Below are positions 52,849 through 61,817 of a DNA stretch of 64,000 nucleotides, one piece after another; position 1 is the first letter of the stretch, and the number at the start of each line of letters is the position of its first letter. The translations under genes were made by a program, and so were the position numbers. The stretch lies in contig JAYPPH010000003.1 of assembly GCA_038131365.1 (NCBI GenBank), positions 248,001 through 312,000 on the forward strand, written 5' to 3'. The stretch comes from Marisalimonas marina. GTDB taxonomy: Bacteria > Pseudomonadota > Alphaproteobacteria > Puniceispirillales > Marisalimonadaceae. The notes below the pieces were generated by a model. It made no database searches. It was not told the origin of the DNA and saw only the letters and a list, made by a program, of their open reading frames with translations.

Positions 52849-52864
52849 ATGATTCAAAAAGATA

Positions 52865-52939
52865 TGGTGATCCCTACGAGATTCGAACTCGTATTGCCGC
52901 CGTGAAAGGGCGGTGTCCTAACCATTAGACGAAGGGACC
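52865..52939 (-). tRNA. tRNA-Glu (anticodon TTC)
   Basis: 75 nt including an encoded 3' CCA. The 7-bp acceptor stem GGTCCCT/AGGGATC pairs with one G-T wobble. The anticodon stem CCGCC/GGCGG encloses CTTTCAC, giving anticodon TTC. The T arm has loop TTCGAAT with stem ACGAG/CTCGT. It lies between the hydrolase and recJ, co-directional with recJ. gltX, which would charge it, is encoded 9 kb away in the window. Confidence 0.97.
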
Positions 52940-52974
52940 ACTAATTAACTTATTACCCATAATTTAATCAAAAA

Positions 52975-54783
52975 TCAAGCTGCATCTAAATAAATGATAT
53001 CATCTAACATTAATTCCACTGATTTACTATTATTCCAGGTATCAATAGTTAAACTTCCCAGGAAACTAAATTTTTTGTTTTCGAAATTATTTAATACAGT
53101 ATTTAAATCACTATTAAGAAGATTAAATTTTTTAACTTTTAATTTATTTGATGAACCATCAGTAATATAAAAAGAAGCATGCTCGTCATTTAGACCAAAT
53201 CTTCTCAAAGAAGAAATTTTAGCATTAGAAATTATAAATTTTGGCTCTTCCATTTCTGTTCCCCAGGGGCCTAAAGTTTCTAACCAATAAGCTAATTCAT
53301 AAGTACATGCTGAGATTGGTAAAACTGATGAAGCAATAAAAGACGGCCTAGGAATTCCATTAATAAGTAAATTATCGATCTTCTCGATAATGAAATCATT
53401 AAAATGACTTATTTTCGAATCTTCAATGGTGAAGCCTGCAGCCATATCATGCCCTCCACCAGAACTAATTATTTTAAGATTTAAAGCTTCTATTATAATT
53501 TTACCTAAAGGAATGCCTGAAACGGACCTTCCGGAACCCTTCCCTACTCCTTTTTTATTAATTGAAATTATACAAACTGGTCTATTATATAACTCTTTCA
53601 TTCTACCAGCTACTATACCAATAATACCTTCGTGAAAATCATTACCGCTTATTATAATTGCACTTGGTAATATATTGTCATTCTTAATCTTTAAATTTTC
53701 AATTTTACCTATGACTTTTTTTTCTAATTCACTAGTTAAAAATTTTCTCTTTTTATTTAAGTTATCAAGTTTATGTGCAATATCGATTGCTTTATTTTCA
53801 TTAGATTCTTTTAGTAAATTTACACCTAATTCGCTATTACCTATTCTTCCACCTGCATTTATTCGTGGTCCTAAAGAAAATCCAAGAGCTTGAGTATTAG
53901 GTTTTGAATTTAGTTTACTAACATCCGAAAGAGCCTTAAGACCAAGATTTTCTCTTTTTAGCATTATTGAGAGACCTTGTTTAACAAATGCTCTATTTAA
54001 TCCCTTTAAAGGAACAACGTCACAAACCGTTCCCAAAGCTACTAGATCTAAAAATTTCATCAAATCGGGTTCGCTTTTATTTAAAAAGAAACCCCTATTT
54101 CTTAATTCCCTATTCAATCCAATTAAAAAAATAAATACTACACCTGCTGCACATAAATTTTCAAAACCTTTTTCTGTATCAAATCTTTTGGGGTTTATAA
54201 TTGCAAATGCTGGAGGCAAAATTTTATCAGGCAAGTGATGATCTATGACTATTAAGTCTAGGTTTACCTTTGACATTGCGTTTAGAGGCTCAAAAGATGA
54301 AATACCACAGTCAACAGTAATGATTAGCTCTGAACCTTTATTATAAAGAGATTGTAATGCCTCTTCGTTTGGTCCGTACCCCTCTAAAAATCTATCTGGT
54401 ATATGAATAAAACTTTGACAACCACATTTGTCTAAATAACTTGAAATCATCGCAGCTGAAGTTGCTCCATCAACATCATAATCCCCGAATATACCAATAG
54501 GTCTATTATTAATAATTTCATCTGCAAGCCTATTAACGCCTTTTTCTAAGTCTTTAAATAGAAATGGTTCCGGTAACAAATTTTTAAGTTTAGGAGAAAG
54601 AAAATTATCAAAATCATTTAATTCTACACCTTTAGACATTAAATAGGGTGATATAAAATACGGTAAATTATATTTTTGAAATAAATAATCAGAAAATCTT
54701 TTTGTAAAATCATCAGTATCTATAAGGTACCAATCAGCATCACTAACAGAGGGGCTCTTATTAAAAATCCGTGTTTTAGACAA
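52975..54783 (-). CDS. recJ: Single-stranded-DNA-specific exonuclease RecJ
   Basis: 602 aa DHH-family 5'-3' exonuclease. Metal motifs are IGIFGDYDVDGATSAAMIS, LIITVDCGISS and DLIVIDHHLPD in the N-terminal DHH domain. LGFSLGPRINAGGRIG and the DHHA1 motif SSGGGHDMAAGF near residue 450 follow, with an OB-fold tail. It functions in recombination and mismatch repair. It lies 19 bp downstream of hom. The glpX gene often found between hom and recJ in this class is absent. Confidence 0.95.
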   Translation of the reverse strand: MSKTRIFNKSPSVSDADWYLIDTDDFTKRFSDYLFQKYNLPYFISPYLMSKGVELNDFDNFLSPKLKNLLPEPFLFKDLEKGVNRLADEIINNRPIGIFGDYDVDGATSAAMISSYLDKCGCQSFIHIPDRFLEGYGPNEEALQSLYNKGSELIITVDCGISSFEPLNAMSKVNLDLIVIDHHLPDKILPPAFAIINPKRFDTEKGFENLCAAGVVFIFLIGLNRELRNRGFFLNKSEPDLMKFLDLVALGTVCDVVPLKGLNRAFVKQGLSIMLKRENLGLKALSDVSKLNSKPNTQALGFSLGPRINAGGRIGNSELGVNLLKESNENKAIDIAHKLDNLNKKRKFLTSELEKKVIGKIENLKIKNDNILPSAIIISGNDFHEGIIGIVAGRMKELYNRPVCIISINKKGVGKGSGRSVSGIPLGKIIIEALNLKIISSGGGHDMAAGFTIEDSKISHFNDFIIEKIDNLLINGIPRPSFIASSVLPISACTYELAYWLETLGPWGTEMEEPKFIISNAKISSLRRFGLNDEHASFYITDGSSNKLKVKKFNLLNSDLNTVLNNFENKKFSFLGSLTIDTWNNSKSVELMLDDIIYLDAA

Positions 54784-54802
54784 TTTTAATCTATCTTTAT
54801 TT

Positions 54803-56098
54803 TTAAGTATAAATACTCAGGCATACTGGCTCTGAAATTACACCATCTAGTTTACTTATTGTAATTAAGGCTTTATTTAAAACTCTATTTTCAGCTTCAT
54901 GAGTAATAATTATTAAGTCTGCAGTCTTATCTTTTTGGTTAGATTTTTGAATAAAACTTTCAATGGATAAATTATTATTTTTAAATATGGTTGTTAAATC
55001 AGCTAAAACACCTGATTTATCCACAACATTAAGTCTTAAGTAAAACTTAAATTTTTCTTGATAAGATGTTGTTTTAAAATTATTTTTTATTTCATTTGCT
55101 GGTCTACCAAATGAATAAATCTGACCTTTGTTAGCGAAATCAAATAAATCAGCAAGAACAGCAGAAGCAGTTGGCTCCCCTCCTGCACCTGGACCGGTAA
55201 CCATTACAGTACCAGCAAGACTAGACTTTACTTGTACCGCATTTGTAACATTTGAAACGCTTGAAAGGCCATAATCCTTTGGAATAAGCCAAGGTTCTAC
55301 AGAACAAAATAATTCCTCATCTCCATCTGTGTTAGATACAATTTCAGAATTTCCCAATAATTTAATCTTATAACCGAGCTCGTTACAATAAGTAATGTCA
55401 TTCAAAGTAATATTTCTTATACCCTTGATTGATAAATCATTTAAAGATGGCATCTTTCCATATGCAAGACCTGATAATATTATAGTTTTATGAGCAGCGT
55501 CTATACCATCAATATCAAAAGATGGATCTGCTTCTGCATAACCCTTTTTTTGAGCATCTAGCAATACTTCATCAAAACCTTTTTCTTCTATCTCCATTTC
55601 TGAAAGTATATAATTTGCAGTACCATTTAAGATACCAGTTAACTTATGAATTTCATTAACTATTAAGCCTTCCCTGATAAGTTTTAATATTGGAATACCG
55701 CCTGCAACAGATGCCTCAAAAGAAAAAAACAAATTATTTTTTTCAGCTAAGGTTGCTAAATCTTTTCCATATTTGGCTATTAGAGCTTTATTAGCCGTAA
55801 TTAACCCTTTTTTATTCTCTAATGAAGCAAAACATAAATCTTTAGCGACACCTTCATCGCCGCCAATTAATTCAATAATAAGATCTAATTTTGGATTAGA
55901 TGCCATTTCAAGCGGGTCGTCATAAAAATCAATATTGCTTATATCAACTTTTCTTTTTTTATCTTTGGATTTTGCCGAAACAGCTATTATTTCAATATCA
56001 AATAGATTTTTTTGAACCTTAAAACCATTAATAATCTGGTATGCCACCTCTTCACCTACATTACCAAGACCTGCTATTCCAATTTTTAATGATTTCAT
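54803..56098 (-). CDS. hom: Homoserine dehydrogenase
   Basis: 431 aa. NAD(P)-binding IGIAGLGNVGEEVAYQI, the catalytic homoserine domain with LTGILNGTANYILSEM, GYAEADPSFDIDGIDAAHK and VTGPGAGGEPTASAVLADL, then a C-terminal ACT domain (~350-431, VVDKSGVLADLTTIFKNNNLSIESFIQ) for feedback by threonine. It makes homoserine for threonine and methionine. Its promoter should lie in the ~100 bp between its start and the terminator that follows rpsI; no riboswitch was recognised. Confidence 0.95.
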   Translation of the reverse strand: MKSLKIGIAGLGNVGEEVAYQIINGFKVQKNLFDIEIIAVSAKSKDKKRKVDISNIDFYDDPLEMASNPKLDLIIELIGGDEGVAKDLCFASLENKKGLITANKALIAKYGKDLATLAEKNNLFFSFEASVAGGIPILKLIREGLIVNEIHKLTGILNGTANYILSEMEIEEKGFDEVLLDAQKKGYAEADPSFDIDGIDAAHKTIILSGLAYGKMPSLNDLSIKGIRNITLNDITYCNELGYKIKLLGNSEIVSNTDGDEELFCSVEPWLIPKDYGLSSVSNVTNAVQVKSSLAGTVMVTGPGAGGEPTASAVLADLFDFANKGQIYSFGRPANEIKNNFKTTSYQEKFKFYLRLNVVDKSGVLADLTTIFKNNNLSIESFIQKSNQKDKTADLIIITHEAENRVLNKALITISKLDGVISEPVCLSIYT

Positions 56099-56198
56099 AA
56101 TATTAATCCCTTTTAAGATGAATATACTTATAAATTAATTTTTTGATAAAAAAAAGGTAAACAAAGTTTAAGTACCTTAGATATTTAATAAAGCATAA

Positions 56199-56228
56199 AT
56201 AAAAAAGGTTGCAATTTCTTGCAACCTT
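56199..56228 (-). terminator. Rho-independent terminator of the rplM-rpsI operon
   Basis: Perfect 10-bp inverted repeat AAGGTTGCAA (56205-56214) and TTGCAACCTT (56219-56228) with a 4-nt loop. On the minus strand the stem has loop GAAA (a stable GNRA tetraloop) and is followed by a T-rich tract. It begins 30 bp after the rpsI stop. The stem is the most G+C-rich non-coding element in the area. It separates rplM-rpsI from hom. Confidence 0.93.
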
Positions 56229-56257
56229 CTAAAGCTGAGTAGTCTTCTTTTAAACGA

Positions 56258-56743
56258 TCAACGCTTTGAGAATTGAAAGCTTTTTCTAGCTTTAGCTTTA
56301 CCATATTTCTTACGTTCAACAACCCTGGAGTCTCTTGTTAACATGCCAGCTGCCTTAAGAGGCTTTCTAAGATCAGGTTCGAAAAGACTTAATGCTCTAC
56401 TTAATCCATGCCTTACAGCACCTGCTTGACCAGAAAGGCCGCCTCCTTTAACAGTCGCTATAACATCAAATTGATCTTTTCTTTCAGCAATATCAAACAC
56501 AAAATTTAATTGCATTTGCAAAACTGGTCTAGCGAAGTAATCAACCATTTTTTTTCCATTAATAGTGACATTACCTGTTCCTCTTTTAACCCACACACGT
56601 GCTGTAGATTCTTTTCTTCTTCCAGTAGCGTATGATCTACCTAATGAGTCAATTTTAGGCTCACTATTAGTAATTGGTTGATCTGTATCATTGAGTTTTG
56701 ATAAATCACTTAGATTATTGATTTCATTATTTGCTTCATTCAT
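56258..56743 (-). CDS. rpsI: 30S ribosomal protein S9
   Basis: 161 aa. A ~35-residue acidic/polar N-terminal extension (common in alphaproteobacterial S9) precedes the core: YATGRRKESTARVWVKRGTG, INGKKMVDYF, VKGGGLSGQAGAVRHGLSRAL and the basic C-terminal tail VERKKYGKAKARKSFQFSKR that reaches the P-site tRNA. It follows rplM by 10 bp. Confidence 0.97.
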   Translation of the reverse strand: MNEANNEINNLSDLSKLNDTDQPITNSEPKIDSLGRSYATGRRKESTARVWVKRGTGNVTINGKKMVDYFARPVLQMQLNFVFDIAERKDQFDVIATVKGGGLSGQAGAVRHGLSRALSLFEPDLRKPLKAAGMLTRDSRVVERKKYGKAKARKSFQFSKR

Positions 56744-56753
56744 TTTTAAACCC

Positions 56754-57218
56754 TTAACTATTCTTTCTGTTCATAGACTTGACATCTAAGATTTTAGGTG
56801 ATTGAGCTTCATGAGGATGAACTCCACCTGAGTAAATATGTAGTTGCCTCATGACCTGACGCCCTAATGGACCACGGGGAACCATTCTTTCAACGGCTTT
56901 TCTAATAACTCGGTCAGGAAAACGACCATCTAATATTTTATCAGCTTTTCTTTCTTTTATTCCACCTGGATAACCGGTATGCCAGTAATAAGTTTTTTGA
57001 GTTCTTTTATTACCAGTTAACAAAACCTTTTCACAATTAATAACAATAATATTGTCTCCACAGGCCATATGAGGAGTAAAACCAACCTTATGTTTTCCTC
57101 TCAATCTGTTAGCAATTATTACGGCTAAGCGTCCTAATACTAATCCATCAGCATCAACCACGAACCATTCTTTGTTAATGTCAGTAGGCTTAGCTGAAAA
57201 AGTACCTTTTAAAGCCAT
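56754..57218 (-). CDS. rplM: 50S ribosomal protein L13
   Basis: 154 aa. Core segments: TDINKEWFVVDADGLVLGRLAVIIANRLRGK, CGDNIIVINCEKVLLTGNK, YYWHTGYPGGIKERK and VERMVPRGPLGRQVMRQLHIYSGGVHPHEAQ. Start ATG with AAAGGA 6 nt upstream. First gene of the rplM-rpsI unit; the 250 bp upstream shared with divergent trpD holds its promoter. That region is very AT-rich with no further motif that I can support. Confidence 0.97.
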   Translation of the reverse strand: MALKGTFSAKPTDINKEWFVVDADGLVLGRLAVIIANRLRGKHKVGFTPHMACGDNIIVINCEKVLLTGNKRTQKTYYWHTGYPGGIKERKADKILDGRFPDRVIRKAVERMVPRGPLGRQVMRQLHIYSGGVHPHEAQSPKILDVKSMNRKNS

Positions 57219-57468
57219 TTTATTTCCTTTAAGTTAAGTTTATCTAATACAAAAAAATTTGTTGATTTATATCTATGTTGTCACAAATAGTCAACTTAAA
57301 TATACAAATATAAATCTATATAAAACAAGTACTTACATTTATGAGTATTATAATACCGCATATATTCAATATAATGATTTAAAAATAAATATTATAAAAA
57401 TTATTGTAAAAAATATTAATTTAAGATTAATTAACAAAAAATATAAATATTATTTGATTGGATTGTTA

Positions 57469-58491
57469 ATGAGTATTGCTGATGAATTCAAAAACATTTT
57501 AAAAATTGTTACTGATGGGAAAGAGTTAAATTACCATCAAAGCAAAAATGCTTTTCAAATAATAATGTCTGGAAATGCAACTGACGCCCAAATTTCATCT
57601 TTTTTAACTGCAATAAAGATGCAAAAACATAACCCTATTGTTATTTCAGCTGGAGCAGAAATTCTCAGAGAGAAGTGTTTAAAAATTTCCTCTACTGATA
57701 ACACAGTCGATGTGGTAGGAACTGGTGGAGATAATTTAGGTACTTTGAATATTTCAACCGCAGTATCATTTGTTTTATCTGGTACAGGTGTTCCAGTTGC
57801 AAAACACGGAAATTATGCTGCAAGCTCTAAATCTGGAGCAGCTAATGTTCTAAAAGCGTTATCTGTAAATATTGAATGTGATATTAATATCGTCAGTAAA
57901 TGCCTAAACGAAGTTGGTATTTGTTTTTTATTTGCTCCAAAGCATCACACAGCAATGAAATATGTCGGAAAAATTAGACAAGAATTAGGAATTAGAACTA
58001 TTTTTAATTTACTTGGACCATTATCAAATCCTGCATTTGTAAAAAAACAACTCTTAGGTGTGTATGATAAATCACTGATTATTCCTTTTGCAGAATCTCT
58101 TAAAACTTTAGGCTCAACTAATGCCTGGATCGTACATGGTAGGGATGGCTTGGACGAGGTATCTATTACTGGAGAAACATACTGTGCTGAATTAAAAAAT
58201 GGTTCAATTAATGAGTTTTCTATAAAGCCATCTGATATAGATCTTCCGACTGCTAAGATCAGTGAAATTATTGGAGGCGAACCTGAAGAGAATGCAAAAA
58301 AAATTTTAGAACTGTTCAATGGCAAAAAAAATGCTTTTCGAGATGTAGTTATTTTGAATACAGCATCAGCTCTAGTTGCCACTGGCAATTCAAACAACCT
58401 TGAAGAGGCAGCTTTAATGTCCATTAAATCAATAGATGAAGGTAAGGCATTGCTGAAACTAGAACAATTAGTTGAATTGACAAATTCTTAG
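57469..58491 (+). CDS. trpD: Anthranilate phosphoribosyltransferase
   Basis: 340 aa from ATG at 57469 with GGA 6 nt upstream. The frame stays open 70 codons further back, but that stretch is low-complexity Asn/Ile/Tyr/Lys and is not part of the family. Motifs: AFQIIMSGNATDAQISSFLTAI, VDVVGTGGDNLGTLNISTAVSF, KHGNYAASSKSGAANVL, APKHHTAMKYV, RTIFNLLGPLSNP and VHGRDGLDE. Second step of tryptophan synthesis. trpE and trpG, which usually precede it in this class, are absent; the gene opens a new plus-strand run with trpC 16 bp on. Confidence 0.95.
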   Translation: MSIADEFKNILKIVTDGKELNYHQSKNAFQIIMSGNATDAQISSFLTAIKMQKHNPIVISAGAEILREKCLKISSTDNTVDVVGTGGDNLGTLNISTAVSFVLSGTGVPVAKHGNYAASSKSGAANVLKALSVNIECDINIVSKCLNEVGICFLFAPKHHTAMKYVGKIRQELGIRTIFNLLGPLSNPAFVKKQLLGVYDKSLIIPFAESLKTLGSTNAWIVHGRDGLDEVSITGETYCAELKNGSINEFSIKPSDIDLPTAKISEIIGGEPEENAKKILELFNGKKNAFRDVVILNTASALVATGNSNNLEEAALMSIKSIDEGKALLKLEQLVELTNS

Positions 58492-58507
58492 GAAGAAATC
58501 AGACAAT

Positions 58508-59293
58508 ATGACAACAAAGTTAAATGAAATAATAAAATATAAAAAAGAAGAGTTTTCTTTTAGAAAATCACAAACTAATGAATTTATACTTAATTCATCT
58601 ATTGATAAACAGGAAAAACCAAGAGGTTTTATTAAAAACCTTAATGATTTAAATAAATTAAATCTTATTGCTGAAATTAAAAAAGCATCACCAAGTAAGG
58701 GATTAATTAGAAAAGATTTTGATCCAGTTGATCTGGCGATCTGTTATAATAATGGGAATGCATCATGTTTATCCGTACTCACAGATGAGAAATATTTTCA
58801 AGGACATAACTCTTACATAAATCTTATAAAAAATAGGGTTAAACTCCCTATTTTAAGAAAAGACTTTATAATAGACCCTTGGCAGATAAAAGAATCAAGA
58901 TCTTTAGGGGCTGACTGTATTCTTCTCATAATGGCTGCCTTATCTCTGGATGAAGCAATTTTATTAGAAAAAGAGGCCATGGATTATGGTATGGATGTAT
59001 TAGTAGAAACACATACAGTCGAAGAAGTTGAGATGGCCAACATGCTTAAAACTCAATTAATTGGAATTAATAATAGAAATTTAAAGACTATGGAAGTTGA
59101 TATAAATACATCACTAACACTGAAAAAATATATCGATCCAAACAAAATAATTGTTGCTGAAAGTGGATTAAAACATCACTCAGATTTATTGTTACTTAAA
59201 GAAAATGATATTCATAATTTTTTAATTGGAGAAAGTTTGATGAAAGAACAAGATCTTACCTTTGCAACAAAAAAAATACTTGGTTTATTATGA
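58508..59293 (+). CDS. trpC: Indole-3-glycerol phosphate synthase
   Basis: 261 aa TIM barrel. LIAEIKKASPSKGLIRKDFDP contains the catalytic Lys and Glu region, CLSVLTDEKYFQGH and LPILRKDFIIDPWQI follow, then GINNRNLKTMEVDI and VAESGLKHHSDL. It closes the indole ring from CdRP. The stop overlaps moaC by 4 bp (ATGA). Stand-alone TrpC, not fused to TrpF. Confidence 0.96.
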   Translation: MTTKLNEIIKYKKEEFSFRKSQTNEFILNSSIDKQEKPRGFIKNLNDLNKLNLIAEIKKASPSKGLIRKDFDPVDLAICYNNGNASCLSVLTDEKYFQGHNSYINLIKNRVKLPILRKDFIIDPWQIKESRSLGADCILLIMAALSLDEAILLEKEAMDYGMDVLVETHTVEEVEMANMLKTQLIGINNRNLKTMEVDINTSLTLKKYIDPNKIIVAESGLKHHSDLLLLKENDIHNFLIGESLMKEQDLTFATKKILGLL

Positions 59294-59778
59294 TGAATAA
59301 GGAAGCATTAACCCATTTTGATAAAAATGGTAACCCTTCTATGGTTGATATTAACTCCAAAGAAATGACTAAGAGGGTTGCAATTGCAATTGGCAAAATT
59401 AAAATGCAACCGAAAACACTCAAAAAAATATTAGATATAAAAATCAAAAAAGGTGATGTTTTGAATATAGCCAAAATTGCTGGAATAATGGCATCAAAGA
59501 AAACAGAACAATTAATTCCTTTATGTCATTCCATTCCTTTATCCTACGTAGATGTTGATCTGACGCCTGATATTGAAAATTCATTAATAAACATTAAAGC
59601 TGAGGCCTCTTTAATTGGGAAAACTGGTGTTGAGATGGAAGCATTCACAGCTGTTACAATTGCGTCTTTGACTATTTATGATATGTGCAAAAGCATTGAT
59701 AGGGAAATGGAAATTACTGATATAAAACTTGTCCATAAATCCGGTGGCAAATCTGGAGAATTTAATGCCAAAGTCTGA
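59290..59778 (+). CDS. moaC: Cyclic pyranopterin monophosphate synthase MoaC
   Basis: 162 aa. Molybdenum cofactor synthesis, forming cPMP with MoaA. Diagnostic sequences: MVDINSKEMTKRVAIA, IAGIMASKKTEQLIPLCHSIPL, EASLIGKTGVEMEAFTAVTIASLTIYDMCKSIDR and the catalytic Lys in HKSGGKSG. It overlaps trpC upstream and moeA downstream. The cofactor would serve the molybdenum hydroxylase at 42-46 kb. Confidence 0.96.
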   Translation: MMNKEALTHFDKNGNPSMVDINSKEMTKRVAIAIGKIKMQPKTLKKILDIKIKKGDVLNIAKIAGIMASKKTEQLIPLCHSIPLSYVDVDLTPDIENSLINIKAEASLIGKTGVEMEAFTAVTIASLTIYDMCKSIDREMEITDIKLVHKSGGKSGEFNAKV

Positions 59779-61003
59779 TTTACTTTCATTAGACAATGCA
59801 ATTAAAAAAATAAAATCTAATTTTAATGAAATTAATTCAGAAGAAGTGTTTTTAGAAAATGCCATTGGAAGATGTCTGGCAGAACCTATAATTAGCAAAT
59901 TAGACAATCCTAGATATGATGTGTCTTCAATGGATGGTTATGCGATTAACTTTGATAGCTTTATAAAAACTCTAAAACATAGTGATCAAAACTTTAAAAT
60001 TGTTGGTGAGTCATCTGCAGGCATGCCATTTAATGGCAAAATTAAAGAATTAGAAACTATTAGAATTTTTACAGGTGCCAAATTACCTTCAGAATGTAAC
60101 ACTATTATAATTCAAGAAGATGTTACAGTTTCTAAAAATGAGAAATCCATTAAATTAAACACTGAGATTTATAAAGGTCAAAACATTAGAAAAAAAGGTT
60201 TAGATTTACAAAAAAATAAAAAAATCTTTGATAAAGGAACAATTATAAAAGCTCGTCATTTGGGCTCAATTGCTATGGCTGGCCATGTTTGGTTAAATGT
60301 AATACGAAAACCTGTTGTTTCTATTTTATCTACAGGAAATGAAATTTCAAAAGTTGGTTCGCAATTAAATGAAAATCAAATACCAAGTGGTAATAATCTT
60401 ATGATTGCTGCAATGATAAGAGAATTTGGTGGACTTCCAAGAATTTTGCCAATTACAAATGATAATTCTCGAGACATTTACAAAACTTTAAAAAATGCCC
60501 TAGACAGCGATTTAATTGTAACGACAGGCGGGGTTTCAGTTGGAAAATATGACCTTATTCAAAATGCTTTAGCAAATTTTAAAAATAATAAGGTTAATTT
60601 TTGGAAAATTGCCATGAGGCCTGGTAAACCTCTTTTATTTACAAATATTGAAAATACCCCATTAATAGGTCTTCCTGGCAATCCTGTCTCTTCAGGTGTT
60701 TGTTGTATGATTTTTGTGAATATTGCAATTAGAAAAATGTTAGGAATCAATAGTGATTTTCCAATTTTTGAGCAAGCATCCTTAGATGGAGAATTAAAAC
60801 CTAATGATCAAAGATTCGATTTTGTTAGATCAAAATTAATAAACGAAAAAGGTGTTATTAAAGTAAAACCATTTAATAAACAAGACAGTTCTATGATAAC
60901 TAATTTTTCAAAATCTGATTGCTTAATAGCAAGAGAGCCGTATGAAAAAAGAAAAAAAGATGGTGATAAAGTTAAAATACTAAAATATTCAAATAATATA
61001 TAA
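59765..61003 (+). CDS. moeA: Molybdopterin molybdenumtransferase MoeA
   Basis: 412 aa from ATG at 59765, overlapping moaC by 14 bp. Domain order is normal: RYDVSSMDGYAINF in domain I/III, IRIFTGAKLPSECNTIIIQEDV, RKKGLDL, the MogA-like fold with LSTGNEI, TTGGVSVGKYDLI and KIAMRPGKPLLF, then GLPGNPVSSGVCCMIFV, and a C-terminal beta-barrel. It inserts molybdate into adenylated molybdopterin. Confidence 0.95.
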   Translation: MPKSDLLSLDNAIKKIKSNFNEINSEEVFLENAIGRCLAEPIISKLDNPRYDVSSMDGYAINFDSFIKTLKHSDQNFKIVGESSAGMPFNGKIKELETIRIFTGAKLPSECNTIIIQEDVTVSKNEKSIKLNTEIYKGQNIRKKGLDLQKNKKIFDKGTIIKARHLGSIAMAGHVWLNVIRKPVVSILSTGNEISKVGSQLNENQIPSGNNLMIAAMIREFGGLPRILPITNDNSRDIYKTLKNALDSDLIVTTGGVSVGKYDLIQNALANFKNNKVNFWKIAMRPGKPLLFTNIENTPLIGLPGNPVSSGVCCMIFVNIAIRKMLGINSDFPIFEQASLDGELKPNDQRFDFVRSKLINEKGVIKVKPFNKQDSSMITNFSKSDCLIAREPYEKRKKDGDKVKILKYSNNI

Positions 61004-61033
61004 ACCTCTTTTCATCTTTAATTTTATATGTTA

Positions 61034-61048
61034 GAACAAAAGAAGAAC
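61034..61048 (+). promoter_or_regulatory. LexA (SOS) operator upstream of lexA
   Basis: GAAC at 61034-61037 and GAAC at 61045-61048 are separated by exactly 7 nt (AAAAGAA). This is the alphaproteobacterial LexA box GTTC-N7-GTTC read on the other strand. It lies 13 bp before the lexA start codon and just after a -10-like TATATG (61025-61030), where LexA could block transcription: autoregulation. It is the only such box I noticed in the window. Confidence 0.88.
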
Positions 61049-61061
61049 AAAAGAGATTTTA

Positions 61062-61745
61062 ATGTTAACACTTAAACAAAATCAATTATTAACTTTTTTA
61101 ATAAAACGTTTAGAAGAACACGGTGTCTCACCTTCATACGAAGAAATTTGCAAAGAGCTTTCCTTAAAATCTAAATCAGGAATTCACAGAATTGTTAAGT
61201 CCCTTGAAGAAAGAGGCTATATTGAACGTTTAGAAAACAGAGCTCGAGCAATTGCCCCAAAGAAAAATCCAAATGGACAACCTTACATTTCAAACATAAT
61301 AAATCTTAACAATGAATTTAGTAAATCTAAAAATCAGAACCTTTCTTTAGAAAATAATACATATTTTAATAAAATTCCTCTTCTTGGCAAAATTGCTGCT
61401 GGGACACCTATTGAAGCCATATCTAACTATGATAATTTTATAGAAATTCCTAACAACACATTATCTGATGATAGTTATGCTTTAACCGTTGAGGGTGATT
61501 CAATGATTGATGAGGGCATCTTAGATGGTGATGTTGTAGTTATAGATAAGAAAGCAGAAGTAACGAATGGCGATATTGTTGTTGCTTTAATAGATAAAGA
61601 AGAAGCTACTTTAAAAAAATTACGTAAAAGAGGTGATAGCATTGCTCTTGAGCCAGCTAATAAAAATTATAAAACACAAATATACGGACCTGATAGGGTA
61701 ATAATTCAGGGAAAACTTAAAACACTTATAAGAAATTATAAATAA
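61062..61745 (+). CDS. lexA: SOS repressor LexA
   Basis: 227 aa. Winged HTH at 1-65 (QLLTFLIKRLEEHGVSPSYEEICKEL, SKSGIHRIVKSLEERGYIERL), then the S24 peptidase-like half with the self-cleavage site A113-G114 in LLGKIAAGTP, nucleophile S147 in VEGDSMIDEG and general base K185 in ATLKKL. All autocleavage residues are present, so it should be a functional SOS repressor. A consensus LexA box precedes it. In many relatives comEC follows; here gltX comes next after 72 bp. Confidence 0.96.
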   Translation: MLTLKQNQLLTFLIKRLEEHGVSPSYEEICKELSLKSKSGIHRIVKSLEERGYIERLENRARAIAPKKNPNGQPYISNIINLNNEFSKSKNQNLSLENNTYFNKIPLLGKIAAGTPIEAISNYDNFIEIPNNTLSDDSYALTVEGDSMIDEGILDGDVVVIDKKAEVTNGDIVVALIDKEEATLKKLRKRGDSIALEPANKNYKTQIYGPDRVIIQGKLKTLIRNYK

Positions 61746-61817
61746 TTCTTTTTGTAGTATTTTTTTCGAATAAACTAATATATTCATTATTTAATTAAAA
61801 TATTTAAGAGAATTAAT

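Noticed and set aside
57259..57468. 70-codon N-terminal extension of trpD
   Set aside because: Low-complexity Asn/Ile/Tyr/Lys sequence not found in the family; the ATG at 57469 matches the usual TrpD start and has a ribosome-binding site.
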